Positions 26,271 to 35,380 of a DNA stretch of 64,000 nt are shown one piece after another (the first letter of the stretch is position 1; each line of letters starts with the position of its first letter). This DNA is from BRH-c25 sp964574195 (GTDB lineage: Bacteria; Bacillota; Clostridia; Lutisporales; Lutisporaceae), in assembly GCA_964574195.1 (NCBI GenBank), contig CAZNMO010000001.1:1-64000 (forward strand), written 5' to 3'. The notes below the pieces were generated by a model. It ran no database searches, had not been told where the DNA came from, and was given only the letters and a program-made list of their open reading frames with translations. The position numbers were made by a program, and so were the translations under genes.

Positions 26271-26633
26271 CTAGCGTATCCTTGCGCCAAAGGGTATGAG
26301 TCCAAGCTTGGCAAGCTTGAAATGCTGAAGTCCGAAAGGTATCCCAATTACAGTCAGGCAGAATAATGCCCCTATTATCAGATGCCCTATGGCGAACTCC
26401 CAGCCGAAAAGTATGAGCCAGATAATGTTGAAGATCAAGCCGCCGGCTCCAAAGTTGCCAACCTCAATATCCCTTCCAAAGGGCCACAGCACAAAAGCCG
26501 CTATCTTGAAACACTGCACACCGAAGGGTATGCCTATTATAGAAACACACCAGAGCAGCCCCGCCAGAGCCCAGGCTATGGCACCCAATATTCCTCCAAA
26601 CAGCAGCCATATGATATTACCTAAAAAACTCAT
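26271..26633 (-). CDS. YccF-domain inner membrane protein
   Basis: The 120-residue protein consists of two copies of the YccF domain. Each has a long hydrophobic helix, then I-G-I-P-F-G-x-Q-x-F-K and a P-F-G turn (FGRDIEV in the first, FGARIR at the end). The start ATG 26633 follows GGGAGG. The YccF family is widespread in bacteria and its role is not known. It is not obviously in an operon with its neighbours. Confidence 0.9.
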   Translation of the reverse strand: MSFLGNIIWLLFGGILGAIAWALAGLLWCVSIIGIPFGVQCFKIAAFVLWPFGRDIEVGNFGAGGLIFNIIWLILFGWEFAIGHLIIGALFCLTVIGIPFGLQHFKLAKLGLIPFGARIR

Positions 26634-26659
26634 TATAAATCCTCCCAATTATACTATCA

Positions 26660-28075
26660 TTACATATCTGTACGATCCAGAACCCTCTTAAGTCTGATAA
26701 TGCCCTCTTCTATTTCTTCCTGCGGAAGATGGGCATAGCCAAGTATCACCTGGTTCCTGTGCTTTCCCTTTATTATAGAATGTGCCTCCACAGTCATGAT
26801 ACTCACACCGGCTTTTTCAATGTCTTCCATTAAGCCTACATTAAAATCTACATGGGCAAATTCTACGACAACGTGCATTCCTGCGGTTTCACCCAATATC
26901 CTGACCTCTCCTGGAAAACATCTGTTCATACATTCTATTAAAAAGTCCCTGCGCCTGTGATATACCTTTTTCATGCGAACTATGTGCCGTTCCAGCTCAC
27001 CGCTTTCTATAAAACGCATCAGCGCCAGTTGGTTCAGTGAATTGGTGTGATGGTCCCCAAGGCGTTTCAGTTCCCTGAATCGTTCAACCAACAGCTCAGG
27101 GAGAACGATATAACCCAGCCTGACTGACGGAAACAGCGTTTTGCTGAAGGTGCCTATATATATTACCCTTTCATTATCCAGCTCCTGCAGAGAAGGAACC
27201 GGCAGCCCCCTGTAGCGGAATTCGCTGTCATAGTCATCCTCGACTATGTAGCAGCCGGTTTTTCTGGCATAGCGGATAAGCTCCAGCCTTCTTTTGATAG
27301 ACAGTATGCCTCCCAACGGATACTGATGCGATGGCGTAACAAGTACCAGTGCCGGAGGACAATCCCTAGGCAGCAGCTCGGTCCGTATTCCTTCTTCATC
27401 GACAGCTATGGGTATTATATTTTTTGTGTGATATGAGAATATCTTTTTCACATTTTCGTTTGCCGGATCCTCAATCAATGCTTCACTTCCGGGCTGCAAA
27501 AGGCATTTTGCCACCAAAGACAACCCCTGCTTGGCACCTGTGGTGACGATTATCTGATCCGGATGACAATTGATCCCTCTTGTTTTCTTCAGATATGAAG
27601 CCAGTGTGTTCCTCAATTCCGGCCTTCCCTGCGGAAGATCATAGCCCAGGGCGGAAGACGGCGCTTCTTTGAAGGCTTGGCTGGCAACTTTGTTCCATTT
27701 GTTCCTCGGAAACATATCCAACGCCGGTGTCCCACTGTGGAAGCCTATGATATCTGCTTCAAGCTCCCGGCTGGAAAAGGCTGTAGCACTATAGTCAAAT
27801 ATCCTTTCAGTCGGCTTTGAGAACTCCACCCCCTGGTTAATGAAGAGCCCAGACCCAGGTATACTGGTTATGTATCCCTCTGCTATAAGCATTTCATAAG
27901 CTGTTATGACCGTATTCCTGGATACGTTCAGCAGCTGAGCCAGCTCTCTCGTTGAGGAAAGCTTCTCATCCGCCTTTAGTTCGCCCTTCAGGATCTTGTT
28001 CCTTATCTGCTCATATATTTGCTTTATAAGTGGGCTCCCAAGCTCTTTTTGTATATTTATATACAGCATTTCCAT
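26660..28075 (-). CDS. MocR-type GntR/aminotransferase regulator
   Basis: This 471-residue protein joins a GntR winged helix (residues about 10-75, ELAQLLNVSRNTVITAYEML) to a fold-type I aminotransferase-like domain with the PLP lysine in GTFSKTLFPSVRLGY near residue 310. MocR regulators use the aminotransferase part to sense PLP-linked amino compounds or vitamin B6. It is divergent from the C-GCAxxG-C-C, MFS and EamA genes across 101 bases, so it probably controls that export operon. A search would be needed to place it in a subgroup such as PdxR or GabR. Confidence 0.92.
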   Translation of the reverse strand: MEMLYINIQKELGSPLIKQIYEQIRNKILKGELKADEKLSSTRELAQLLNVSRNTVITAYEMLIAEGYITSIPGSGLFINQGVEFSKPTERIFDYSATAFSSRELEADIIGFHSGTPALDMFPRNKWNKVASQAFKEAPSSALGYDLPQGRPELRNTLASYLKKTRGINCHPDQIIVTTGAKQGLSLVAKCLLQPGSEALIEDPANENVKKIFSYHTKNIIPIAVDEEGIRTELLPRDCPPALVLVTPSHQYPLGGILSIKRRLELIRYARKTGCYIVEDDYDSEFRYRGLPVPSLQELDNERVIYIGTFSKTLFPSVRLGYIVLPELLVERFRELKRLGDHHTNSLNQLALMRFIESGELERHIVRMKKVYHRRRDFLIECMNRCFPGEVRILGETAGMHVVVEFAHVDFNVGLMEDIEKAGVSIMTVEAHSIIKGKHRNQVILGYAHLPQEEIEEGIIRLKRVLDRTDM

Positions 28076-28176
28076 GCCTCCTTTTTCAACTGGCTCGGAA
28101 AATTTCGTTCAGAACCGGTCCTTTAGCGGCTTCCAGTTTTATGGTTAAATTATATTACATTAAAGGAGGGAAATAA

Positions 28177-28635
28177 ATGAAAAATTGGAATGAAACCATC
28201 AATAAGGCAGGAGAACTGTACGGAGGCAGTCATCACTGCTGTGAAGCCATAATGCTGGCAATTGGAGAATACATGGATTGTCAGGATGACCTTTTATTGA
28301 AAATCAGCAGCCCATTTGGCGGCGGAATGACCGGAAACGGCGCTGCCTGCGGTTCACTGATCGCCGCTTACCTATGTATGGGCTTATTCAAAGGGAGATC
28401 ATCAGAAACAGAGAGCGGGAATGCAGCAAATGAGCCTGCCAACCGCATCTACAACAAGTTCTGCCAAAAATACGGCTCACCCATCTGCAGCAGCATAATC
28501 GGCTATGACAAGAAAGACCCCAAGGCAGTGGGAATGTACGGCAAAAAGGTAAAATGCGAAGTATGTATCCCTCTGGCCATGCAAGTGACCCGATGGATAC
28601 TGGAGGAATTGGAGCAGGAGCAGTCAAATGAGTAA
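28177..28635 (+). CDS. C-GCAxxG-C-C family protein
   Basis: The 152-residue protein shows the family signature. There is a C-C near the start (SHHCCEAIMLAIGE), then F-G-G-G-M-x-G-N-G-A-A-C-G-S-L, with further cysteines in the second half (CQKYGSPICSSIIG and KCEVCIPLAM). The family is thought to bind metal or cluster cofactors and often lies near redox or transport genes. Its function is not established. ATG 28177 has AAAGGAGG upstream. It overlaps the MFS transporter start by 8 bases. Confidence 0.85.
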   Translation: MKNWNETINKAGELYGGSHHCCEAIMLAIGEYMDCQDDLLLKISSPFGGGMTGNGAACGSLIAAYLCMGLFKGRSSETESGNAANEPANRIYNKFCQKYGSPICSSIIGYDKKDPKAVGMYGKKVKCEVCIPLAMQVTRWILEELEQEQSNE

Positions 28636-29833
28636 ACAGCGAAATGCCCTCATGTACTTTTCTGCACTGCTACTTTCTGCTTTCGGTTATGAGTTCATAT
28701 TTTTCATCATGACCTTGCATGTTTATGACCTTAGTAAGAATGCACTGAATATCGGGATATTTACCGCGCTGACCTTTATCCCAAGACTATTTTCATCTTT
28801 GATCGGAGGTATTGCCGATAAGGTAGGCAAAGTGAAGTGCTTCGTTTTATCTGCCATAATAGTAAGTATCTTGATGTTTCTCATGTCACTTGCGGTTGAT
28901 ATACGACAGATATATATGATCTGGTTCCTTACAGCCATATTCCTTACCTTCATCGTCAATGTCAGAAGCTCACTGATGGCGGAAATCATGAACCGTGAGC
29001 AGTATACCACCGGAAATGCTCTAGTACTTTCACTGCTGAATGGGGCAAAGCTTCTGGGGCCGCTCCTTGGAGGCTTCATTACCTCATTATACAGGATAGA
29101 GCTGCTATTGTACTTTACCTGTGTAGTTTATCTTTTGGTGGCTGCTTCTTCTGCTTGTATCAGAATAGCTGAAGGTGAGGGCCAGGACAGGCCAGGCTTT
29201 TTTGAGAACGCAAAAAAAGGCTTCGCCTTTATGCTGGAAAACCATATTTTCAGGCTGCTGGCTTCAATATCCTTTTTCTGGCGCCTTTTTCTGGGTTTGC
29301 AGCTTTCACTGTTTGTTGTGTATATCAAGTCCTTTCTATCAGGCACCAGTGAGCAATATGGTGTATTCATTACTGTTATGGGCCTAGGGAGCATTATCGG
29401 AAGCCTGCTGGGGCCTTATGCCGCACGACGTGTTCCTCCAATGAGGCTTATTGCCGTGGGCCTTGGACTACACTACCTGTCCTTTGCTGTACTGGGACTA
29501 AGCAGGAGCTATTACCTGGCTCTGGCCATCATATTCACCGGCTATATGGTATTCTATATGACTCTGGTAGGTATGCATTCGGAAAGAGACAGGGTGACCC
29601 GCTTTGACATACGGAGCAGTGCATATGGTACTGTCACTGCCATCCTGACTCCGCCTGCCATAATATCCATGCTTGCAGGAGGCTATCTGGCGAACATTTA
29701 TGGATCGCCGGCAGTTCTGTCAGCCTCCGGGCTATTGGCACTGCTGAGCTTGTATATTATTCTGTTCCTTGGCAGAAATGCAAAACAGGCCTCTGAGTCG
29801 GAACAGAGGCAAGAAACCGTTGCAGGAGCTTAG
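28628..29833 (+). CDS. MFS transporter
   Basis: This is a major facilitator superfamily permease with 401 residues and about 12 hydrophobic helices. The helix 2-3 loop has the typical G-G-I-A-D-K-V-G-K-V-K motif near residue 60. The G-x-x-x-G-P-x-x-G-G segment in helix 5 (GAKLLGPLLGG) is a mark of drug or metabolite exporters. It overlaps the C-GCAxxG-C-C gene by 8 bases and is followed by an EamA exporter, so the operon is devoted to efflux. The substrate is unknown. Confidence 0.9.
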   Translation: MSKQRNALMYFSALLLSAFGYEFIFFIMTLHVYDLSKNALNIGIFTALTFIPRLFSSLIGGIADKVGKVKCFVLSAIIVSILMFLMSLAVDIRQIYMIWFLTAIFLTFIVNVRSSLMAEIMNREQYTTGNALVLSLLNGAKLLGPLLGGFITSLYRIELLLYFTCVVYLLVAASSACIRIAEGEGQDRPGFFENAKKGFAFMLENHIFRLLASISFFWRLFLGLQLSLFVVYIKSFLSGTSEQYGVFITVMGLGSIIGSLLGPYAARRVPPMRLIAVGLGLHYLSFAVLGLSRSYYLALAIIFTGYMVFYMTLVGMHSERDRVTRFDIRSSAYGTVTAILTPPAIISMLAGGYLANIYGSPAVLSASGLLALLSLYIILFLGRNAKQASESEQRQETVAGA

Positions 29834-29869
29834 CTCCAGGTTCTGATAATTCTATGGAGGTAGATAATA

Positions 29870-30743
29870 ATGCCGATGATCAGATGGACCGATTCCTTTT
29901 CAATAATGGCAGCATTACTTTGGGGGATCAATTATGTGGCAGTCAAGTCAGTTCTTGATGTGCTTCCGGAAAACAGCTTTCTGCTGATCCGTTTTACGGC
30001 TTCAGTTATTCTTCTCTTGTTGTATGTCGCTGTTACCGGTGAAGGTATCTCGATTCAGAAAAAGGATACTGCAAAAATACTACTGCTTGGTGTTATGGGA
30101 GTGGGGTTTTATAATATCATCTGGACTGCAGGGATCCACCTGACTACAGCCTCCAACGCGGCTCTGATAGTATCTACCTCTCCACTTTTCACCCAGCTCT
30201 ATATGCAGCTTACAAGAAACGAAAAAGTCACCGGCAGGCGATGGCTGTTCACACTTATGGCCTTTTCCGGGCTCTTCCTGATGATCGGCAGTTCGCCGGG
30301 AGCCAAGCTCAGTCTGAATTCAAGCTTTTTAACAGGAAATATCCTGGTACTTGCTGCAACCTTGTTATTCACCTTCTATACCGTCTATGCAAAACCACTT
30401 CTCCAGTGCTATTCACCTGTCAAGCTGAATGCACTGGCGATGACTGCAGGGCTTCCAGTTCTGATAGTATACAGCATATTCAACGGCCCGATGAATATCG
30501 GCAGTCTCTCCGGTACATTATCGCTGAAGCTGTTCTATATCATAGTATTCGGAACTGCAGCAGCCTATATCTGCTGGTATGAAGGCATNNNNNNNNNNAA
30601 AAGTGATCCTTTTTCACTATATAGTACCTGTATCCAGCATGGTTCTGGGTGCAGCCTTCCTTAACGAAGCAGTCAGCCCGGCCCAGATAGCAGGTGGCAT
30701 CCTGGCCCTGGGCGGAATCATTGCCGCCAGGCTGCACGGGTAA
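29870..30743 (+). CDS. EamA/DMT-family transporter, broken by an assembly gap
   Basis: The gene encodes a drug/metabolite transporter with two EamA repeats of five helices. The first starts at ALLWGINYVAVKSVLD and the second around KLSLNSSFLTGNILVLAATL. Ten N at 30588-30597 interrupt the second repeat. After the gap, in a frame that depends on the gap length, the family ending appears: FHYIVPVSSMVLGAAFLNE and a final A-R-L-H-G, stop at 30743. So it is one intact gene of about 290 residues with an unknown number of bases at the gap. The ATG has GGAGG upstream. It is last in the operon. Confidence 0.85.
30588..30597. other. Run of N (scaffold gap)
   Basis: Ten N bases join two contigs inside the EamA transporter gene. 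Both sides encode parts of the same protein, so the join is correct in order and strand. Confidence 0.99.
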
Positions 30744-30749
30744 TAGCAT

Positions 30750-30790
30750 ATAGAAGCGGGTTATGGAGTATTTCCATAACCCGCTTCTAT
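30750..30790. terminator. Bidirectional terminator between EamA and MerR genes
   Basis: An 18-bp perfect stem (atagaagcgggttatgga with its complement) closes on a 5-base loop. It lies between two converging genes and should serve both. Confidence 0.85.
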
Positions 30791-30793
30791 CAC

Positions 30794-31606
30794 TTAAGCC
30801 TTTTCTACCGGGAATTGAATTTCTGTAACATACTCGTCGGGACTATCGGAGTTCCATTCGCCCTTCAGATATATCTCCCTTTCACTCCCAATTATCCTGT
30901 AGCCATTATCCTCGATCCATCCGGTAATTGCTGCATAAGCCAGCTTCAGATTCTCATAGGGCCCCTGCTGTACAAGGCATGCCATTTTTTCAACCGCCGG
31001 TATGTATTGAAACTTTACTCTGTCTGATGAAGGAATCTCCCTGTCAATGGGTTCAAACACTTCTGCCTCAATTCCTTTTTCATCAAGCTCTCCATAAAAC
31101 GAAACGAAACAGCCTGGAAGTATTTTGGCATCATGCTTTTCTATATGGGTCACCAGCTCCTCCCACATATGCCCCTGGTCACCGTAGTCCTTCATCAATC
31201 CTCTCAGTGAAGCGACCCGGAAGCTGTCAACTTTCTTTATCACTACATCATAATTCATCGACTCAACCTCCTGATTAAATAAGGTAATAAGCTTTTCTAC
31301 CCTGTCAAGCCTGCCCATTTCGTCGTCAATGACCTTCTCGATCTGTACCTTGCGCGACTTGAGGATACCTATCATCTCTTCAGAGGATAGATTATCCCTT
31401 AGCAGATTTGATATTTCAGTCAGTGAAAATCCTAGATCCTTGAAGGCAATGATCCTGTTCAGGATAAGGATCTGAGCCGCAGAATAGTTCCTGTAGCCTG
31501 TATATTCATCAATTTGTTCAGGCTTCAGCAAGCCTATCTCATCATAATATCGAAGCAGCTTGGCAGAAACCCTGTTCAACCTTGCAAATTCACCTATTCT
31601 GAACAT
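30794..31606 (-). CDS. MerR-family regulator with GyrI-like effector domain
   Basis: This 270-residue regulator starts at ATG 31606, behind AGGAGTG. The N-terminal MerR helix-turn-helix is FRIGEFARLNRVSAKLLRYYDEIGLL, followed by a long dimer helix to about residue 120. The C-terminal part (about 125-270) is a GyrI/BmrR-like small-molecule pocket, with W-I-E-D-N-G-Y and a closing Y-V-T-E-I-Q-F-P-V. Such regulators usually activate multidrug exporters. No exporter is directly next to it in the same strand, but the EamA and MFS genes converge on it. Confidence 0.92.
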   Translation of the reverse strand: MFRIGEFARLNRVSAKLLRYYDEIGLLKPEQIDEYTGYRNYSAAQILILNRIIAFKDLGFSLTEISNLLRDNLSSEEMIGILKSRKVQIEKVIDDEMGRLDRVEKLITLFNQEVESMNYDVVIKKVDSFRVASLRGLMKDYGDQGHMWEELVTHIEKHDAKILPGCFVSFYGELDEKGIEAEVFEPIDREIPSSDRVKFQYIPAVEKMACLVQQGPYENLKLAYAAITGWIEDNGYRIIGSEREIYLKGEWNSDSPDEYVTEIQFPVEKA

Positions 31607-31728
31607 CCGATCACTCCTATGAAATGTTATTGAAAGATCTTTCACTTGTATCGTAAACCTTTACCTTACAGGAAAGTCAAGAGGTAGAATCATAATTTAT
31701 AAGATAATAAATTTGTGTGGGCTCTTGT

Positions 31729-32487
31729 TTACTTAGAATTTTTTGACACGATAATAAACCTATGCTCATAGCACTCAATACATGTTTTTTCCTCAAGCTC
31801 CTGCTGCAGGGCACATAATTCCGCGTAGCACTTGTCTACTGAAAAGTCAGGAAACTCCCATTCGATAATTTTGGCAAAATATACTATTGCTCCAATATCA
31901 AAAAATCTAAGTAGGGGGAAGCATTCCTTGCCATTTAGTATCTCAAAGGAATTGTGTTTAAGCTCCTCTGATGCAAATCCCAGAGTCCAATGAGGAAATT
32001 TGGGCATAAAATCCTTGATCAACCACCTTGAAAGAGACTCATCATTCCTGCCACCCACCTGCTGTGTGACAAAAATGCCACCGGGCTTCAGGATCCTTCC
32101 GATCTCTTTGGCACTATAAGATTCATGTCTGTTGATGATCACATCAAAGGTGTTATCCTCAAAAGGAAGCCTGTCATCCTCATATACCTGACGGACACAG
32201 ATACCCAGCGGGGCCAGCCGGCTCTCACACAGCTTCACATTGGGCTCCCAGGACTCTGTGACGGAAGTATTCTCATATGGATGGCCAAGAGTCAGCAGGA
32301 ACTCTCCACCCCCTGTGCCCATATCAAGTAGCTTATACTCAGGCTTCAGATACTTTCTCAATATATCCCTGTAGTCCCAGGGAAGCGGTTCCTCCTTCCA
32401 CCTGTCTTCCAGACTGGAAAAGTCCCAACCCTGGAAGCTCCTTTTCTCTTCCTCTTCCCATGACCTTCTCAAATCAGCATAGTCCAT
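31729..32487 (-). CDS. Class I SAM-dependent methyltransferase
   Basis: The 252-residue protein starts at ATG 32487, seven bases after AAGGAG. Motif I is L-L-D-M-G-T-G-G-G-E-F near residue 60. Motif II is around V-T-E-S-W-E-P-N, and the post-I region has D-V-I-I-N-R-H-E-S followed by R-I-L-K-P-G-G-I-F. The pattern is that of a small-molecule O- or N-methyltransferase (Methyltransf_11). The substrate is unknown. It is first of a leftward group with the toroid protein, the cupin and a second methyltransferase nearby. Confidence 0.85.
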   Translation of the reverse strand: MDYADLRRSWEEEEKRSFQGWDFSSLEDRWKEEPLPWDYRDILRKYLKPEYKLLDMGTGGGEFLLTLGHPYENTSVTESWEPNVKLCESRLAPLGICVRQVYEDDRLPFEDNTFDVIINRHESYSAKEIGRILKPGGIFVTQQVGGRNDESLSRWLIKDFMPKFPHWTLGFASEELKHNSFEILNGKECFPLLRFFDIGAIVYFAKIIEWEFPDFSVDKCYAELCALQQELEEKTCIECYEHRFIIVSKNSK

Positions 32488-32537
32488 TGACATTCTCCTT
32501 ACTTAACCTTTCTGTTCCCCACTATTTACATACTTTT

Positions 32538-33389
32538 CTACAAGCAACCAAGCAGCTTATCGATCCTGTATGTACAGTCCTGTTTCCTGCTTTCAGCACT
32601 CCTCCAAGAGTCCGACAGTGGAAAATTTACACCGTCCTTGACAGCTGGACCCATATCCCACATACCGACAGGTCCTTTGTTTTGCTCCAACCATTCTCTG
32701 ACAAATCTGAGCTTTTCCCTGCACTCAGGGCTTTTGTATCCCGTTAAGAGTTCTATTGCAGCAAGATACCGGCCGGCTTGCTTTGAATCGAAACGCTCAG
32801 GCAGCAGCGACAGGCATCCCTCATAAATGTAATATATGCCTGAATCATGTTCCAGTATATAATCAAACATAGCCGACTCTACATCTTTGTCAAGCAGCCC
32901 TGCTAGTACGGAAACCTGATAGAAAGTCACAAAGTCGACTATCCTGCCACCTTTGGGAGCTATACCGAACACTCTTTTGTATACACTCGTATAGCTGTCA
33001 TGATCATAGGTCCCTCCTGCAAAGGCAAGACCTATTACTTCAGCCCATTTCCCTGCGGTAGTATTTGCAAGGGTATCTTCAGAAGTAAACCTGCGTATCC
33101 AGGTAGAAAACATCAGAGCAGTGAATATGTCCCAATCATGCAGCTTCTCCCTTCGATCAGGTATGTGCATTTTCCCTTCCAGACAGGCATGAAGATACTC
33201 TACTGCCTTTCTTACCGGTGGATCGTCCAAAGTATATCCCAATATCTGAAGCCGTCTCAAGGCTTGCTCAGTTGTAATGCCATGCCTGCTTGCAGAACTG
33301 CTCAGAGTGTGAAAATACCCCCAGCTGCCATCCGGCTTCTGTAGCGAAATTATTCTCTCCGCCCATTTGGAAGTCTTGTAATCCTTCAC
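32538..33389 (-). CDS. Prenyltransferase/terpene-cyclase-like toroid protein
   Basis: This 283-residue protein is recognisable by repeats of the squalene-hopene/prenyltransferase toroid type. The first, L-Q-K-P-D-G-S-W-G-Y-F, is at residues 15-25, and others follow at regular spacing with K-A-V-E-Y-L and L-R-F-V-R-E-W-L. The expected D-x-D-D catalytic motif of terpene cyclases is not visible, so it may bind rather than cyclise. It has no signal peptide. It lies between a methyltransferase and a cupin gene on the same strand. Function unknown; the fold call is moderate. Confidence 0.6.
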   Translation of the reverse strand: MKDYKTSKWAERIISLQKPDGSWGYFHTLSSSASRHGITTEQALRRLQILGYTLDDPPVRKAVEYLHACLEGKMHIPDRREKLHDWDIFTALMFSTWIRRFTSEDTLANTTAGKWAEVIGLAFAGGTYDHDSYTSVYKRVFGIAPKGGRIVDFVTFYQVSVLAGLLDKDVESAMFDYILEHDSGIYYIYEGCLSLLPERFDSKQAGRYLAAIELLTGYKSPECREKLRFVREWLEQNKGPVGMWDMGPAVKDGVNFPLSDSWRSAESRKQDCTYRIDKLLGCL

Positions 33390-33413
33390 GGTACTCCCCC
33401 CTACCTACCAACT

Positions 33414-33785
33414 TCAGTCACCTGTCGGCTTTATCCCTTCATTTTCTATCATCAGCACTATTGTCTTGTTTTCCGCTATAGGTCTATGCATGATCCCCTT
33501 GGGAATGCATATCCCCTCATATTTACCCAAGTGGAAGCTGCCCTTTTCACTTTCGATCACAAGCTCTCCATCCAATACGAAGAATACCTCGTCATCATTC
33601 TCATGCTTATGCATGTGAAACTCCCCTTCAAATATCCCAAGCCTCAGGACTGAGGCGTTTACCTTACACAGTGTCTGGTTGAACCATTTTTCCTTACAGT
33701 TCTCAATTACCTCGGGAGTTTTTATTACCTCCATATAATCATACTTGATGTCCATGTTAAGCTTGTACTTGTTTACATCCGCCAT
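33414..33785 (-). CDS. Cupin-domain protein
   Basis: The 123-residue single-domain cupin starts at ATG 33785, nine bases after AAGGAG. Motif 1 is G-E-F-H-M-H-K-H-E-N-D-D-E-V-F-F-V-L-D-G-E and motif 2 is I-P-K-G-I-M-H-R-P. The two histidines, glutamate and late histidine of a metal site are present. The product may be an isomerase, oxidase or sugar-binding protein. Neighbour genes do not fix the role. Confidence 0.85.
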   Translation of the reverse strand: MADVNKYKLNMDIKYDYMEVIKTPEVIENCKEKWFNQTLCKVNASVLRLGIFEGEFHMHKHENDDEVFFVLDGELVIESEKGSFHLGKYEGICIPKGIMHRPIAENKTIVLMIENEGIKPTGD

Positions 33786-33824
33786 ATAATACATCTCCTT
33801 TTCTTGTTTTTCGACATCGATGGT

Positions 33825-34583
33825 TTATTCTCTCCGCTTTGTAAACAGGAAGTTCATAAACTTGCTGTTTTCATCAAAAGCCCCAAATTCATAATCTCCA
33901 TAGATCTCTACAAGCTTGAAGCCGGCTTTTGTACACATATCCACAAGCTCCTCCCTCGTAACCGGTGTAAAGGATATATTCAGGAAACGCTTGTCGACCA
34001 ACCGGTTCCTGTGATCATATATTTCATAGAACTGTGTACCGTAAACCAGATTCGAAGCCTGGTCGTAGGAATTATAGAAAGTGATCGTCAGCGTCCTGTT
34101 CATGGAAAGGTCAAAGCTTCCCATACACTTCATGTTGCCATCAGCCGATTTCAGTCTGTAGACTGGGTTATACAGAGTCACGAAGAAGTCTCCGTCATCG
34201 GAAAGATGCTCATATATACCGGTTATGGCTTTTCTCCTCTTTTCCTTGTCGGTTATCTCGGTTATTGAGTTGAAGGGTATGAATATCAGTTCAAACTTCT
34301 TGTCAATATCAAGCTCACATACGTCCTGGCATATAAGGGGAACCCTCCTGTCCTCCAGCTTCCGCTCAAATACCTCCAGCATCTCCCGGGAATAATCGAC
34401 ACAAGTCAGCCTTACTCCCTCATTGATAAGCGGCATGGATACCCTGCCGGTGCCACACATAAGCTCCAGTATCTCTCCACTGTATTTTTTGCACAGTGAC
34501 TTAAAAAAAGGTATGTCAAAGTTGACATTGACATAGTCGTCATAAATATCCGCCACAAAACCAAAGTCTATGTTCTTCTCCAA
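33825..34583 (-). CDS. Class I SAM-dependent methyltransferase
   Basis: The protein has about 252 residues. TTG 34583 is chosen as start because it lies seven bases after AGGAGG, while GTG 34589 is too close to it. Motif I is I-L-E-L-M-C-G-T-G-R-V-S near residue 40 and a D-Y-S-R-E-M-L follows. Motif IV-like is F-E-L-I-F-I-P-F-N-S. It is close in type to the upstream small-molecule methyltransferase but clearly a different subgroup. It precedes the cupin gene on the same strand by about 39 bases. Confidence 0.82.
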   Translation of the reverse strand: MEKNIDFGFVADIYDDYVNVNFDIPFFKSLCKKYSGEILELMCGTGRVSMPLINEGVRLTCVDYSREMLEVFERKLEDRRVPLICQDVCELDIDKKFELIFIPFNSITEITDKEKRRKAITGIYEHLSDDGDFFVTLYNPVYRLKSADGNMKCMGSFDLSMNRTLTITFYNSYDQASNLVYGTQFYEIYDHRNRLVDKRFLNISFTPVTREELVDMCTKAGFKLVEIYGDYEFGAFDENSKFMNFLFTKRRE

Positions 34584-34589
34584 AAGCAC

Positions 34590-34895
34590 ACCTCCTGTAT
34601 TGTTTGCATTTTTCTTTGATTTGTACTCCCGTATCTTAAATGATCTAAAAAAGAATGTGTGTCATTATTTCCACATAATATTCAAAACTCCTCCAAGGCT
34701 TCCATAATATACCGGAATAGAAAAAAGCAATGATCTAGTGCTCAATAGCAGAAAAATGCGACGTAGCCTTCCCCTTGAGGGGAAGACTTTACTCCAATTG
34801 ACATCTATGGAAGGTTATTCTATAATAATATTTATCATGATAAATATTATTATGTTAAATTTTAGAATAATTCATATCAAAAGGAGCTGTAAACT
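34590..34895. promoter_or_regulatory. Divergent region between methyltransferase and MarR genes
   Basis: This is 306 bases without a gene. It contains the promoters of both sides and the long palindrome listed separately. I see no riboswitch and no further repeat. Confidence 0.4.
34822..34853. promoter_or_regulatory. 32-bp perfect palindrome, probable MarR operator
   Basis: All 16 base pairs of the two arms match around the centre at 34837/34838 (half-site core atttatca). It lies 42-74 bases before the marR start. MarR regulators bind such AT-rich inverted repeats, usually their own promoter, so autoregulation is likely. Confidence 0.7.
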
Positions 34896-35360
34896 ATGAG
34901 CGTATCAGCCGCCAGAAAGATATTCGACCTGCTCAACGAGGTCAATTCCAGTTTTCGCAAAAGTGTGGAGGAATATTTCTCAAAGTGGTCTCTGACTACC
35001 TCTCAGATCCTTGTACTTACGCTGCTGGATAAGCATAAGGAAATGAAAATCAGTGAAATAGCCGCCAAAATGGGTTTTGCAGACAGCAATATCTCAGGAA
35101 TCGTTGACAGGCTTGAGAGTGCAGGCTTTGTTACAAGGACCAGAAGCACTGAGGATAGAAGGATAGTAAAGGTAAGTCTTGCGGACAAGGCCTTTGAGCT
35201 TAAGAAGGATTTTGACTTAAGTATCGAAGAGTATTTCAACCAGTTTATAGCGAAGACCTCCCGTGAAGAGCTGGATGAGATGATCGCCAGCCTGGAAAAG
35301 CTGAAGCAGCTTTTAGCCCCCACGGATATCTTCCCTGACAAAATCGCAAGCCGGAAATGA
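34896..35360 (+). CDS. MarR-family transcription regulator
   Basis: This winged-helix regulator of 154 residues has the standard MarR order: dimer helix at the start, LTTSQILVLTLLDKHKEMKI, recognition helix ISEIAAKMGFADSNISGIVD, the wing R-L-E-S-A-G-F-V-T-R-T-R-S-T-E-D-R-R, and a C-terminal helix. The D-x-R-x3 wing with a basic tip is complete. The ATG has AAAGGAG upstream. The long palindrome just upstream is its likely operator. A glycosyltransferase gene follows by 20 bases, so the two are probably one operon. Confidence 0.93.
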   Translation: MSVSAARKIFDLLNEVNSSFRKSVEEYFSKWSLTTSQILVLTLLDKHKEMKISEIAAKMGFADSNISGIVDRLESAGFVTRTRSTEDRRIVKVSLADKAFELKKDFDLSIEEYFNQFIAKTSREELDEMIASLEKLKQLLAPTDIFPDKIASRK

Positions 35361-35380
35361 TTTATTAAAGGAGATGCACT

